From: a virus
Length of the DNA stretch: 59,649 nt
Virus record (IMG/VR): IMGVR_UViG_3300034280_000211
Coordinates: 1-59,649 of that record
Strand: one strand, 5' to 3'
The notes beneath the pieces are model-generated. The model made no database searches, was not told the DNA's origin, and saw only the letters and a list, made by a program, of their open reading frames with translations. Each line of letters opens with the position of its first letter. The first letter of the stretch is position 1. The translations under genes were made by a program, and so were the position numbers. Shown in pieces: positions 6,687 to 12,979 of the stretch.

Positions 6687-6815
6687 ATGGTCGATGCGTA
6701 CTACTCCAACGAACTCAAATGCTGGGTTCGTCTGGAGCGTGAGGCGGATGGCGAGTGGTGCCATACGTCTGGATTTTCTACCCGCGAGGCTGCGATTCGC
6801 GGCCGGGAGGTGTGA
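6687..6815 (+). CDS. Small early protein (42 aa)
   Basis: The ATG follows GAGGTGTGAC, a junction sequence used at four places in this cluster. The 42 residues begin MVDAYYSNELKCWVRLERE and end GREV before the next copy of the junction. Single Trp and Cys residues and a charged C-terminal helix are visible. Function unknown. Confidence 0.6.
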   Translation: MVDAYYSNELKCWVRLEREADGEWCHTSGFSTREAAIRGREV

Positions 6816-6816
6816 C

Positions 6817-6984
6817 ATGTCTTCAGAGCCAACCTGTAGCGTGCAACTATCGGCATCCGACATCGACAGGCTGCTGGCGGCTATTGAATTTCAGTTGGCC
6901 AACGATCCCAGCCTCGCTCCCGAGTCCCGGGACAGCCTGGACTATCTCGGCCAGCACCTAGACCGTGCATATGTGGAGGAATGA
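6817..6984 (+). CDS. Small early protein (55 aa)
   Basis: The start is behind another GAGGTGTGAC junction. The sequence MSSEPTCSVQLSASDIDRLL with a following helix and an acidic C-terminus (DRAYVEE) looks like a compact two-helix protein. No known domain. The next gene begins one base after its stop. Confidence 0.65.
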   Translation: MSSEPTCSVQLSASDIDRLLAAIEFQLANDPSLAPESRDSLDYLGQHLDRAYVEE

Positions 6985-6985
6985 C

Positions 6986-7303
6986 ATGGACGTATGTCCC
7001 GACAAAATCCCCTGGGCCACTGGGCCAGATTACGTGAACGTGAGGTGTGACATGCGAAGGCTGGACGACGAGCCGCTGCAATGGCGGTACGGGATCACGC
7101 TGCGTGGCCTGTGGCTTGCCTCCAATGGGCAGTGGGTGCGAGATGGCTCACACCCCTCCGTGCAGTACTGGCCCACTATGGAGCAGGCGCGGGCGTGGCG
7201 TGAAAGACACATGCCCGGCGAGCTAGGTGCATGGGCCGAGGCCATCGGTATTTTCCAAGGCGGCGTCAATGTGACTGCCGCTGTTCATAACGAGGAGGTG
7301 TGA
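6986..7303 (+). CDS. Small early protein (105 aa or 83 aa)
   Basis: The ATG at 6986 follows GAGGAATGAC directly after the previous stop. A second in-frame ATG at 7052 sits behind an exact GAGGTGTGAC junction and would give an 83-aa protein, MRRLDDEPLQWRYG and onward. In that case an 18-codon frame at 6994-7050 would fill the gap. The body has WRYGITLRGLWLASNGQWV and WPTMEQARAWRERHMPGEL, suggesting a strand-helix fold of the kind seen in small phage accessory proteins. Function unknown and start uncertain. Confidence 0.7.
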   Translation: MDVCPDKIPWATGPDYVNVRCDMRRLDDEPLQWRYGITLRGLWLASNGQWVRDGSHPSVQYWPTMEQARAWRERHMPGELGAWAEAIGIFQGGVNVTAAVHNEEV

Positions 7304-7304
7304 C

Positions 7305-7583
7305 ATGGTGGCAATCACCAGCAAGTATCACGGGCCGACGAATACACGCGGCTCATGTGTTCGGGCTACGGCCAACGGCCGCATGGTCACTGTGCTGTGG
7401 GCCAGTGAGTTAGACAGCGAGGCCAACCACCGAGCGGCGTGCAAACTGCTCTGCGAAAAGCTGGGCTGGGATGCGGATCGCTTCTACGGCGGGTCCATGG
7501 ACGATGGGAGGTGGGCTTGGGTGCCGGTCTTCCCATACGAATGGGAGCAGCGACAGAAGGAGACAACCAATGCGACGAGTTGA
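7305..7583 (+). CDS. Conserved small phage protein, KYHGPTNTRGS type (92 aa)
   Basis: The N-terminus, AITSKYHGPTNTRGSCVRA, followed by NHRAACKLLCEKLGWDADRF, fits a family of small proteins found widely in phages and plasmids. It has a beta strand part and then a helix with the conserved LCEKLGW. No activity is known. The start is behind the fourth GAGGTGTGAC junction and the end overlaps the next gene by 14 bases. Confidence 0.8.
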   Translation: MVAITSKYHGPTNTRGSCVRATANGRMVTVLWASELDSEANHRAACKLLCEKLGWDADRFYGGSMDDGRWAWVPVFPYEWEQRQKETTNATS

Positions 7584-7908
7584 GACATACAAGGGCTCCA
7601 AGGATTTCGTCCTGGCCCTGGAACCTGATGATCTGGACAGCCTGCTGCCCACCTTCGACCGCGTGCGGTTGGAGTGGGCCAAGGAATGGCAGCGACGAGG
7701 CAGCCGGGATGAGGGCTCCTGCTGTCTGGGCGTGGGCGTGTCTGTGTACTACCTGCGACCGGGCAAGCGTAAGCCTGAACGTAGGCAGGTTATCTCTTGG
7801 ACATGGTCACAGGGTGATCTGGAGGCAGACAGGACCCGCCACCTGCCGCTTGGCATGCTCGCGGAGCATGGCGTGCTAGGTGTGTACGACTGTGGGCGTA
7901 TGGACTAG
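7570..7908 (+). CDS. Small early protein (112 aa)
   Basis: The ATG at 7570 has an AAGGAG site and overlaps the previous gene by 14 bases. The protein is mixed alpha/beta, with FVLALEPDDLDSLLPTFDRV near the start, a Cys pair (SCCLGVGVSVYYL), and a C-terminal segment VLGVYDCGRMD. No recognised domain. Confidence 0.75.
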   Translation: MRRVETYKGSKDFVLALEPDDLDSLLPTFDRVRLEWAKEWQRRGSRDEGSCCLGVGVSVYYLRPGKRKPERRQVISWTWSQGDLEADRTRHLPLGMLAEHGVLGVYDCGRMD

Positions 7909-7919
7909 GAGGACGGGCG

Positions 7920-8090
7920 ATGCAATGCCCCGTCTGTGATTGTTGCGAGGTGTCGTTTGCCGGCGTTCTAGGTGACGTAGGTCATGCGAGATGCCGGGAC
8001 TGCGGGATTGTTTACACGTTTGACCCGTCATTGGAGGACGAGTGCTATGTGGGCAGTACGGACACGGAAGAAGATTGTGGCGACGTTTGA
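7920..8090 (+). CDS. Small zinc-ribbon protein (56 aa)
   Basis: The frame begins MQCPVCDCCEV and has a second pair in ARCRDCGIVYTF, giving the CxxC...CxxC arrangement of a zinc ribbon, followed by an acidic tail with two more Cys. The ATG is behind GGAGGACGGGCG. It overlaps the next gene by 44 bases. Such small zinc proteins commonly bind nucleic acid or host proteins; the role here is unknown. Confidence 0.65.
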   Translation: MQCPVCDCCEVSFAGVLGDVGHARCRDCGIVYTFDPSLEDECYVGSTDTEEDCGDV

Positions 8091-8175
8091 TGAGCGATGG
8101 GAGGCGGAAGAGTGGATGCGGACTTGGCGTTCCATCCATGGACATAAGTGTTTCCTAGTGAGAACGGAGAATTGA
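8047..8175 (+). CDS. Small early protein (42 aa)
   Basis: The ATG at 8047 has GGAGGACG upstream and lies inside the 3' end of the zinc-ribbon gene. The sequence has MWAVRTRKKIVATFDERWEA, then EEWMRTWRSIHGHKC. This resembles a short strand-helix-strand phage protein with an AEDW..IHG pattern. Function unknown. Confidence 0.65.
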   Translation: MWAVRTRKKIVATFDERWEAEEWMRTWRSIHGHKCFLVRTEN

Positions 8176-8176
8176 G

Positions 8177-8347
8177 ATGGCTGCTCGCAAGTGGGCCAAG
8201 TGCTGCGAGTGCGGCGGCGAAGTGTGGTTCGATGCGTGGGCCGACCTGGAGGGAGACATTGCCGGCGGCCCGTTTGACAACAACCGATGTTCAGAATGCG
8301 ACGAGGAGGATGTTGACTATGACGAAGTCGAAGACGACGACGAGTGA
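8177..8347 (+). CDS. Small zinc-binding protein, WAKCCECG type (56 aa)
   Basis: WAKCCECGGEVWFDAWADLE is followed by GGPFDNNRCSECDEED and an acidic tail. The two Cys pairs suggest a zinc ribbon, and the pattern recurs in short phage and plasmid proteins. The start is close behind the previous stop. A 29-base overlap with the next gene supports tight packing. Confidence 0.75.
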   Translation: MAARKWAKCCECGGEVWFDAWADLEGDIAGGPFDNNRCSECDEEDVDYDEVEDDDE

Positions 8348-8549
8348 GCGTGTGATCGTCCATGTTTCTGGCGGCATCGCGTCTTGCGTGTCCGATCCCG
8401 GCGTGGATTGTCTGGTGCTGGACTGGGATGCAATGTGTGACGGCAATGCACCGCCGACGATGGAGGATGTCCGCGAGTGGCGTGACCAGTATCGCGGCCT
8501 GTTGGACGGCCAAGAGGTGGATCGATTGGAAATCCTTGCAGGAGAATGA
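8319..8549 (+). CDS. Small early protein (76 aa)
   Basis: The ATG at 8319 has GAGGAGGATG upstream. The protein begins MTKSKTTTSERVIVHVSGGI, contains DCLVLDWDAMCDGNAPPTMED, and ends in a charged helix. A strand-strand-helix fold is likely. No recognised family. Confidence 0.7.
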   Translation: MTKSKTTTSERVIVHVSGGIASCVSDPGVDCLVLDWDAMCDGNAPPTMEDVREWRDQYRGLLDGQEVDRLEILAGE

Positions 8550-8550
8550 C

Positions 8551-8736
8551 ATGACCGCACATGACTGCATCGCCTGCGAGCGGCTGCTGCTGCGGGCGAA
8601 AGAGTTGATTGATGAGGCTCTGTGGCAGCACATCTATGACGAGAGCAACGGCGAGCGACCGGATAAGAACTGCGAGTACTCGCAGTGGCTGAATGACTGT
8701 GATCGATTCCTATTAGGCGAGGAGGCTACGACATGA
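8551..8736 (+). CDS. Small early protein (61 aa)
   Basis: The start is behind GCAGGAGAATGAC. It begins MTAHDCIACERLLLRAKELI and is largely helical, with four Cys (DCIAC, NC, DC). It ends in an overlap with the next gene. Function unknown. Confidence 0.65.
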   Translation: MTAHDCIACERLLLRAKELIDEALWQHIYDESNGERPDKNCEYSQWLNDCDRFLLGEEATT

Positions 8737-8945
8737 GCTTTCGACCGATGGTGAAGGTGGGCAATGAGTGGGCTGGCAACGGCATTCGGTTTGCCACCCG
8801 TGAGGAGGCCGAGGCTTCGGCCCGTGATCTGTACGGACGGTGGACGCTGTGTGTGGATCACCGGGCAGATGAGTCCGATGACCCGGTAAACTGTGAGTGG
8901 GATTCGTCCCGTGGCAATGTGCATTTGGAGGTGGTTAATGCGTGA
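8733..8945 (+). CDS. Conserved small phage protein, NGIRFATREEAEASA type (70 aa)
   Basis: MSFRPMVKVGNEWAGNGIRF is followed by ATREEAEASARDLYGRWTL and ESDDPVNCEWD. This matches the general pattern of a small phage protein family in which a short strand precedes a conserved FAT.AEA...L..RW helix. The activity is unknown. The ATGA overlap with the previous gene indicates coupling. Confidence 0.75.
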   Translation: MSFRPMVKVGNEWAGNGIRFATREEAEASARDLYGRWTLCVDHRADESDDPVNCEWDSSRGNVHLEVVNA

Positions 8946-9177
8946 CATGACCAACGATGACCGTGCCGATTTGGCGCGCACTGCCTGCGAGGATTTCTCT
9001 GAGTCCACAGGGCAGTCGATGGAAAACGAGTTGGGCAACATCCTCACAGACCTCATGGCTGACCTTCTGCACTTGGCAAACCGGGACGGATTGTGTGCCG
9101 ACAGTTTAGTGCGGCGGGCAACCATGCATTACGAGGCCGAGATAACCGAAGAGGAGGAATGCGATGCCATCGATTGA
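8938..9177 (+). CDS. Small helical early protein (79 aa)
   Basis: The ATG at 8938 sits behind GGAGGTGGTTA and overlaps the previous gene by 8 bases. The helix-rich sequence has LGNILTDLMADLLHLANRDG, then LVRRATMHYEAEI, similar to the DLL.DLMHW..R.G....A...HY.AE pattern of small phage proteins of unknown function. Confidence 0.7.
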   Translation: MRDMTNDDRADLARTACEDFSESTGQSMENELGNILTDLMADLLHLANRDGLCADSLVRRATMHYEAEITEEEECDAID

Positions 9178-9382
9178 ACTGGCTGCGGCTGATTGGTCTG
9201 CGATATGGGATGCGCTGGACTACGCATCCGAGGATGTTGGCTATGACCTATACGACACCCGGCACGGCGATTTCTACGATGCCGAGGAACGGAAAGCCCG
9301 AGAAGACAAGCAGGCCAACTGGGACCGGCTTGCCAAGTTGATTGCACCGCTCGCGAAGGAGACTACCAATGCCAACGATTGA
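9164..9382 (+). CDS. Small early protein (72 aa)
   Basis: The start has a GAGGAGGAATGCG site. It begins MPSIELAAADWSAIWDALDY and carries an acidic, Tyr-rich middle. The first residues (MPxIEL) resemble those of the next gene (MPTIEL), hinting at related small proteins. It overlaps that gene by 14 bases. Confidence 0.65.
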   Translation: MPSIELAAADWSAIWDALDYASEDVGYDLYDTRHGDFYDAEERKAREDKQANWDRLAKLIAPLAKETTNAND

Positions 9383-9554
9383 ACTGACCGACGAGCAGGC
9401 CGAGGAGTTGCGGGATGTGCTGCAACGGGAGATCGATGGCGTCAGCGAATCCATCAGCGACGATCTGCTGCGCCTCATCGAACCCGACTACATCGAACGC
9501 ACGCACCGCAAGTCCGTCCTGTCCGACATCCTTCACCTACTGGAGATTGCGTGA
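9369..9554 (+). CDS. Small helical early protein (61 aa)
   Basis: The ATG has AAGGAGACTACC upstream. MPTIELTDEQAEELRDVLQR leads into a two-helix protein ending SDILHLLEIA. It is acidic. Its stop overlaps the next start (TGATG). Function unknown. Confidence 0.7.
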   Translation: MPTIELTDEQAEELRDVLQREIDGVSESISDDLLRLIEPDYIERTHRKSVLSDILHLLEIA

Positions 9555-9805
9555 TGACTGACCTAACCGTGATCGACAAGGGCAACCACTGCGAGATTCA
9601 CCAGGGAGATGCGATTGCCGCTGACTATGTGGCGAGCGTGCGTCTGGCCAAACTGTTTGCCGCTGCCCCGGAGTTGCTGTACCAACTGAAGCAAGCCGTC
9701 GCCCTAATCGTTGAGAAAGACTTGTTCGATTGGGAGGATGCCACTAGCGGCAACAGTTTCCAGGACATGGAAGACGCAATCCGAAGAGCGGAAGGTAGGG
9801 AGTAA
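9554..9805 (+). CDS. Small phage protein, LFAAAPELLYQLK type (83 aa)
   Basis: The ATG at 9554 overlaps the previous stop. The segment SVRLAKLFAAAPELLYQLKQ matches the frequent phage motif A..I..APELLEAL, found in small accessory proteins of unknown function. An acidic helix follows. Confidence 0.7.
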   Translation: MTDLTVIDKGNHCEIHQGDAIAADYVASVRLAKLFAAAPELLYQLKQAVALIVEKDLFDWEDATSGNSFQDMEDAIRRAEGRE

Positions 9806-9820
9806 CCATGGAGGGAACGA

Positions 9821-9958
9821 ATGGCAAGGAGCGATCATTGGACTGACGATCACGTAGACAAGGCCATCCGCCTGCTTGTGCTGGCGGAGGCCGCTGTGAA
9901 GGACACCGAGCCTGACCTGTACCAACAGATCAGGCTTTTTCTTTTGGAGGAAGCATGA
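9821..9958 (+). CDS. Small helical early protein (45 aa)
   Basis: GGAGGGAACGA precedes the ATG. The 45-residue frame, MARSDHWTDDHVDKAIRLLV and onward, forms an amphipathic helix and ends FLLEEA in an ATGA overlap with the next gene. Function unknown. Confidence 0.55.
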   Translation: MARSDHWTDDHVDKAIRLLVLAEAAVKDTEPDLYQQIRLFLLEEA

Positions 9959-10164
9959 TCCAAGAGTTCGACGGGACCACCGAGCAGTTCGCCCGCCTTG
10001 TGCGGGAGATGTTCCCCAACTGCCGTATCTGCGAGGACGATGAGGGGCAGCTTGTCATCTACACCGGGGCCGCTATTCAAATGGGCGGTGAGGTTGTATC
10101 ATGGTTGCCTGATGATGAGGATGTGTACCAATCTTGGTGCGATAGAAACCCGGAGGTGATGTGA
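9955..10164 (+). CDS. Small acidic early protein (69 aa)
   Basis: The start lies in an ATGA overlap with GGAGGAAGC upstream. MIQEFDGTTEQFARLVREMF is followed by NCRICEDDEGQLVIYTGAAI, then acidic strands ending EVM. It looks alpha/beta. No recognised family. Confidence 0.65.
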   Translation: MIQEFDGTTEQFARLVREMFPNCRICEDDEGQLVIYTGAAIQMGGEVVSWLPDDEDVYQSWCDRNPEVM

Positions 10165-10400
10165 TGGCTAAGAAACGCGCAAGGAAAATCACCGCAGAGG
10201 CGTTCATTGACGCCGTCATGCGGCATCGGGACGGGATGATTCAGGACATTGCCGATGAGCTGGGTGTCACCCAGCAGGCAGTGAGCAAACGACTGCGTGA
10301 GTACAAGGAACGCGGAGTCACGGGGCTCCCCGTATTCAACGGCCGGGTGGTGGATGTGGATGACGTTCAGAAGATGGTCAATAAATACAGGGGGAAGTGA
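10164..10400 (+). CDS. Helix-turn-helix DNA-binding protein (78 aa)
   Basis: The ATG at 10164 overlaps the previous stop (TGATG). Residues 20-50 read RDGMIQDIADELGVTQQAVS followed by KRLREYKERG, a standard helix-turn-helix of the winged type in which the recognition helix is TQQAVSKRLREY. A short basic C-terminus follows. It probably binds DNA as a phage transcriptional regulator; the targets are unknown, and the CCGTACACT sites are one possibility. Confidence 0.75.
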   Translation: MAKKRARKITAEAFIDAVMRHRDGMIQDIADELGVTQQAVSKRLREYKERGVTGLPVFNGRVVDVDDVQKMVNKYRGK

Positions 10401-10762
10401 TGACAGATATCGAAGTGATCCAGTGGTTCTTTGACTTGGAGAAGGTGTCGCAGGGTTTCAACTGGCCGGTCAATGCGGCGGGCCTTGCTCATACCAAGCG
10501 GTGCCTGGATTCCCTGGTTGCTGGTAAGGCTCACGCTGCCGATGTGCTTGCAGCATACAAGGAGTTCGCCGGCACTATCGGGCCTTCAGGCATGAACCTT
10601 CTCTTGCAATCCGATGATGCCTTTCCCGAGGTCAATCATTCCGGCAAGCCCACTCCGCCCGCTCCTGGTGCGGTGGTGTTGTACGTTGCGCCGGACGGTA
10701 AGTGTGTGGTGGCCACGCCGACCAACGTGTGGGGGGCGGCACCGGAGTTGTCTGTTCGATAA
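10400..10762 (+). CDS. Hypothetical early protein (120 aa)
   Basis: The ATG overlaps the upstream stop. The protein is mostly helical at the N-terminus (VIQWFFDLEKVSQGFNWPVN) with KRCLDSLVAGKAHAADVLAA. A Pro-rich linker and a short beta C-terminus (GAVVLYVAPDGKCVVATPTN) follow. No recognised family. Confidence 0.7.
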   Translation: MTDIEVIQWFFDLEKVSQGFNWPVNAAGLAHTKRCLDSLVAGKAHAADVLAAYKEFAGTIGPSGMNLLLQSDDAFPEVNHSGKPTPPAPGAVVLYVAPDGKCVVATPTNVWGAAPELSVR

Positions 10763-10771
10763 GGAGTCTAC

Positions 10772-10882
10772 ATGTACAAGGATGTACTGATTCTCATGCA
10801 TGTCATGGCGACATGCATCCTCTTGCTGCTTGCGGTGCAGCTAAAGGAGATCCTGATCCGTATACTATTGGAGGTCCGATGA
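10772..10882 (+). CDS. Small single-span membrane peptide (36 aa)
   Basis: The ATG has an AAGGAG site. The peptide MYKDVLILMHVMATCILLLL with a following charged tail is one transmembrane helix. It overlaps the next small membrane gene by four bases (ATGA). Small paired membrane peptides in phages may affect the host membrane or act as holin accessories; this is inference. Confidence 0.55.
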   Translation: MYKDVLILMHVMATCILLLLAVQLKEILIRILLEVR

Positions 10883-10953
10883 GCGAGATGGCTGACTTCT
10901 GCGTTGGTTCCCTGGTTGTCCTTGCCTTCCTCTGGTGGAGTTCCCTTGCATGA
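10879..10953 (+). CDS. Very small membrane peptide (24 aa)
   Basis: The frame MSEMADFCVGSLVVLAFLWW with a short tail SSLA starts in an ATGA overlap and ends in an ATGA overlap with the serine recombinase. It is a single hydrophobic helix. GGAGGTCC precedes the start. It may be a real membrane peptide or a coupling frame. Confidence 0.45.
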   Translation: MSEMADFCVGSLVVLAFLWWSSLA

Positions 10954-11708
10954 AACTGTATCTCTATGGCCGTGTCTCAACGGATGATCAGCAGACATCG
11001 GCTGATGCTCAGTCGGTCAGGCTGCGTGAGTTCGCTGAGAAGTCCGGCCTGGAGATTGGCGGTGTGTTCGTGGACGAGGATGTCTCTGGCAAGATCCCCC
11101 TCCAAGAGCGACCCAAGGGGAAGGAGTTGTGGAATCTCATCCAACCTGGGGATGCCATCGCATTCACCAAGGTGGATAGATGTTTCCGATCCTTGGTAGA
11201 TGCCGCCTCCACCCTGGAGAAGTGGAAGACTCTCGGCATCCGGGTCCATATCCTGGACTTGGGGATCGATGTGAACACGCCGGCTGGAGAGTTGTTCTTC
11301 TCCCAACTGGCAGCCTTCGCTCAGTTTGAGCGGGCCATGATCGGCCTGCGCGTGCGTGAGGCCCAGGCCCACAAGCGGCGCACCGGCAAGCCCTACAACA
11401 AAACCCGCCCTATCGGCTGGCGCAGGCAGGGTGACTGCTATGTGCCCCTGCATTCCGAGCGGAGGCTAGCCGAGCGTGTCATCGCTTACCGCGACCGTGG
11501 CGAGTCGCTGCCCCGGATTGCTTTGCGTCTGTGCAAGGAGAACATCCGGAGCGCTGACGGCTCTTGGCTTCGCCCTTCCCATGTCCGGCGGCTGGAGATC
11601 GCGGCGCGAGCCGGATATCCAAGGATTGCGAGACGGTCCTTGCAAGCCTCTGCGCAGACATGCTCGCCACACGGATCGGGATCTGATGTTCCTCCGACAG
11701 AGACCTGA
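10950..11708 (+). CDS. Serine recombinase of the resolvase/invertase family
   Basis: The N-terminal catalytic domain starts YLYGRVSTDDQQ, with the nucleophile Ser10, and continues with FVDEDVSGKIPLQERPKG, RCFRSLVDA and the segment FFSQLAAFAQFERAMIGLRV. A C-terminal helix-turn-helix-like part follows (RVIAYRDRGESLPRIALRL, then SHVRRLEIAARAGYP). At 252 aa it is longer than a minimal resolvase and shorter than large integrases. It breaks and rejoins DNA at short sites; its role may be inversion, resolution of multimers or regulation. Its 3' end overlaps the convergent sigma-factor gene by 230 bases, so the last 60 residues may be unconserved. Confidence 0.85.
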   Translation: MKLYLYGRVSTDDQQTSADAQSVRLREFAEKSGLEIGGVFVDEDVSGKIPLQERPKGKELWNLIQPGDAIAFTKVDRCFRSLVDAASTLEKWKTLGIRVHILDLGIDVNTPAGELFFSQLAAFAQFERAMIGLRVREAQAHKRRTGKPYNKTRPIGWRRQGDCYVPLHSERRLAERVIAYRDRGESLPRIALRLCKENIRSADGSWLRPSHVRRLEIAARAGYPRIARRSLQASAQTCSPHGSGSDVPPTET

Positions 11709-12123
11709 GCGTCATGCCGTGCATGAAGCGGTTGAACGCCATCTCCTGGTCGTCCTCTGGCAACTCTTCAATCGCCAGCCGCAGGTGATCTAGCTCGTCG
11801 TATTCCGGCATGCGGTCAGCAGCGTCAGCCAGTGAGATGCGGTTCTCTCTCGGCGTGCGGGTCGCCTTCTTAATGAATTTCAACATGCCATTGAGGATGG
11901 CCCGAGCGAAGTAGGCTTTCGGATACGGGAGTCTCTTGGGATCGTACGTCCGTGCAGCCTTCGATAGGGCGAGGAACCCCTCCCCTTCCAGGTCGTCAAC
12001 GTACAGCGACCGCTGCCATTGCGGGCGGTTCTGTACGAAGTACCTCGCCAACATGTGGACGAGGTCCAGGTAATCAGTGACCAGGCGCTGCTTTGTCTTT
12101 GAGAGTTTTGATCTCTTGCTCAT
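11479..12123 (-). CDS. Phage sigma-70-type RNA polymerase sigma factor
   Basis: The sequence has a region-2-like part (YLDLVHMLARYF, then DDLEGEGFLALSKAARTYDP and AYFARAILNGMLKFIKK) and a region-4-like C-terminal part (ELPEDDQEMAFNRFMHGMTL, then RSLSEEHQIPIRVASMSAQR). It would direct host RNA polymerase to phage promoters, most likely late ones. I take the ATG at 12123; the ATG at 12144 would lengthen the overlap with the upstream gene. The tail after about residue 165 is Arg- and Gly-rich and overlaps the serine recombinase on the other strand. It is the last gene of the 18149-11479 operon. Confidence 0.8.
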   Translation of the reverse strand: MSKRSKLSKTKQRLVTDYLDLVHMLARYFVQNRPQWQRSLYVDDLEGEGFLALSKAARTYDPKRLPYPKAYFARAILNGMLKFIKKATRTPRENRISLADAADRMPEYDELDHLRLAIEELPEDDQEMAFNRFMHGMTLRSLSEEHQIPIRVASMSAQRLARTVSQSLDIRLAPRSPAAGHGKGEAKSRQRSGCSPCTDAKQSGAATRHGRGKR

Positions 12124-12304
12124 GCATTTCCAGCCGAGCCTCATGGTCGGCCAGTGTTTCTTTCAGTTCTTCAAACATCTCAGGCATGCGTTGCACCGTG
12201 TCGGCAATCACCGCCACCTTGGCGTGGATTGAAAACGCCCACGGAATCACGGCCGCACAGGCCGAAATCACAAGCATCCAGAATTCTGCGTCAACGCTCA
12301 TCAT
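12074..12304 (-). CDS. Small membrane protein with coiled coil (76 aa)
   Basis: One transmembrane helix at residues 8-26 (FWMLVISACAAVIPWAFSI) is followed by a heptad-type charged helix (EELKETLADHEARLEMHEQE). This is the layout of phage lysis accessories such as holin- or XhlA-like proteins, though the order of segments differs from XhlA. It starts in a TGATG-like overlap and overlaps the sigma gene by 50 bases. A lysis role is inference. Confidence 0.7.
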   Translation of the reverse strand: MMSVDAEFWMLVISACAAVIPWAFSIHAKVAVIADTVQRMPEMFEELKETLADHEARLEMHEQEIKTLKDKAAPGH

Positions 12305-12438
12305 GTCATCCCCATTAGCACCATGCCCGCGTACGGATGTAGTTGGCCTTCCAGTACATGCAGTCTGATGATCTCCATCGCATCGGGGGTTTCTTCATCG
12401 GGGAACTGGTAGATGTGGGTGTGTCCGTTGTATTTCAC
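12301..12438 (-). CDS. Small protein (45 aa) starting in a GTGA overlap
   Basis: The frame is open to an ATG at 12579, but I place the start at the GTG at 12438 because it overlaps the upstream stop as GTGA and avoids a 145-base overlap. The protein MKYNGHTHIYQFPDEETPDA continues with AMEIIRLHVLEGQLHPYAGM. It appears to be a small beta hairpin followed by a helix. The RLHV.EG..HPYAG segment looks conserved. Function unknown. Confidence 0.65.
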   Translation of the reverse strand: MKYNGHTHIYQFPDEETPDAMEIIRLHVLEGQLHPYAGMVLMGMT

Positions 12439-12764
12439 GATGAGCCGAGTGAACTGGACGCCTCGCTCTTCAGCCTGCGGATCTCGCCAGCGTTTCTTTT
12501 GGATATCCACTTCAGTATCCAGTGAGAGATGAGGTTCGCGATAATGGGGAGAACGAAGAGAAGGAACACCGACCCGCATTCTGGGTTGAGCCTGCGGTAT
12601 TCGGTGCGGATGCGAGACCGATACTCTTGCAGTGATGCCTCCTCATCCCAGACGACGATAGCCACCAGAGCCACATCCGTGGCACGGCTACTGAGCCTTC
12701 TCGTCTTGGTGTATCGGACTGCTTCATCGGCTACTTCTTGGGCGCGCACTGGCCACCTTCGCAT
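12435..12764 (-). CDS. Membrane protein with C-terminal span (109 aa)
   Basis: The start at 12764 (ATG, AAGG upstream) is a choice; GTG at 12749 and GTG/ATG further up are also in frame. The N-terminal half is helical and charged (DEAVRYTKTRRLSSRATDVA), and residues near 75-100 form a membrane segment (GSVFLLFVLPIIANLISHWI) followed by a basic tail. The membrane span with Pro in the middle could be a re-entrant or lysis-type helix. It lies among small membrane genes downstream of the two proteases. Confidence 0.7.
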   Translation of the reverse strand: MRRWPVRAQEVADEAVRYTKTRRLSSRATDVALVAIVVWDEEASLQEYRSRIRTEYRRLNPECGSVFLLFVLPIIANLISHWILKWISKRNAGEIRRLKSEASSSLGSS

Positions 12765-12979
12765 CCCTTCGCCTTGCACTTGCAAGTATCTGGACATGGA
12801 CACTTCGTCTTGTGTCCATCACCGTGCGTGATCACGCCGGCCTTGCATTGGCCGCAGCATTCCTTCACCAGCACCGGCGCCTTCTGTGTGGCGATCACGT
12901 ACGCTGCCTCCGCCGCGACGGGCCCGGTGTAGTCGGGCGTTCCCCAGAACGACGCGAGAATGAGGAACAACTTACTCAT
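12731..12979 (-). CDS. Secreted Cys-rich small protein (82 aa)
   Basis: The N-terminus MSKLFLILASFWGTPDYTGP looks like a signal or membrane segment. The rest has ten Cys: KECCGQCKAGV, KTKCPCPDTCKCKAKGCEGG and QC near the end. The last two thirds resemble a metal-binding or disulfide mini-domain. It starts in an overlap with the stop of the papain-like protease gene, so a secreted partner or inhibitor of that protease is one possibility (inference). Confidence 0.7.
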   Translation of the reverse strand: MSKLFLILASFWGTPDYTGPVAAEAAYVIATQKAPVLVKECCGQCKAGVITHGDGHKTKCPCPDTCKCKAKGCEGGQCAPKK

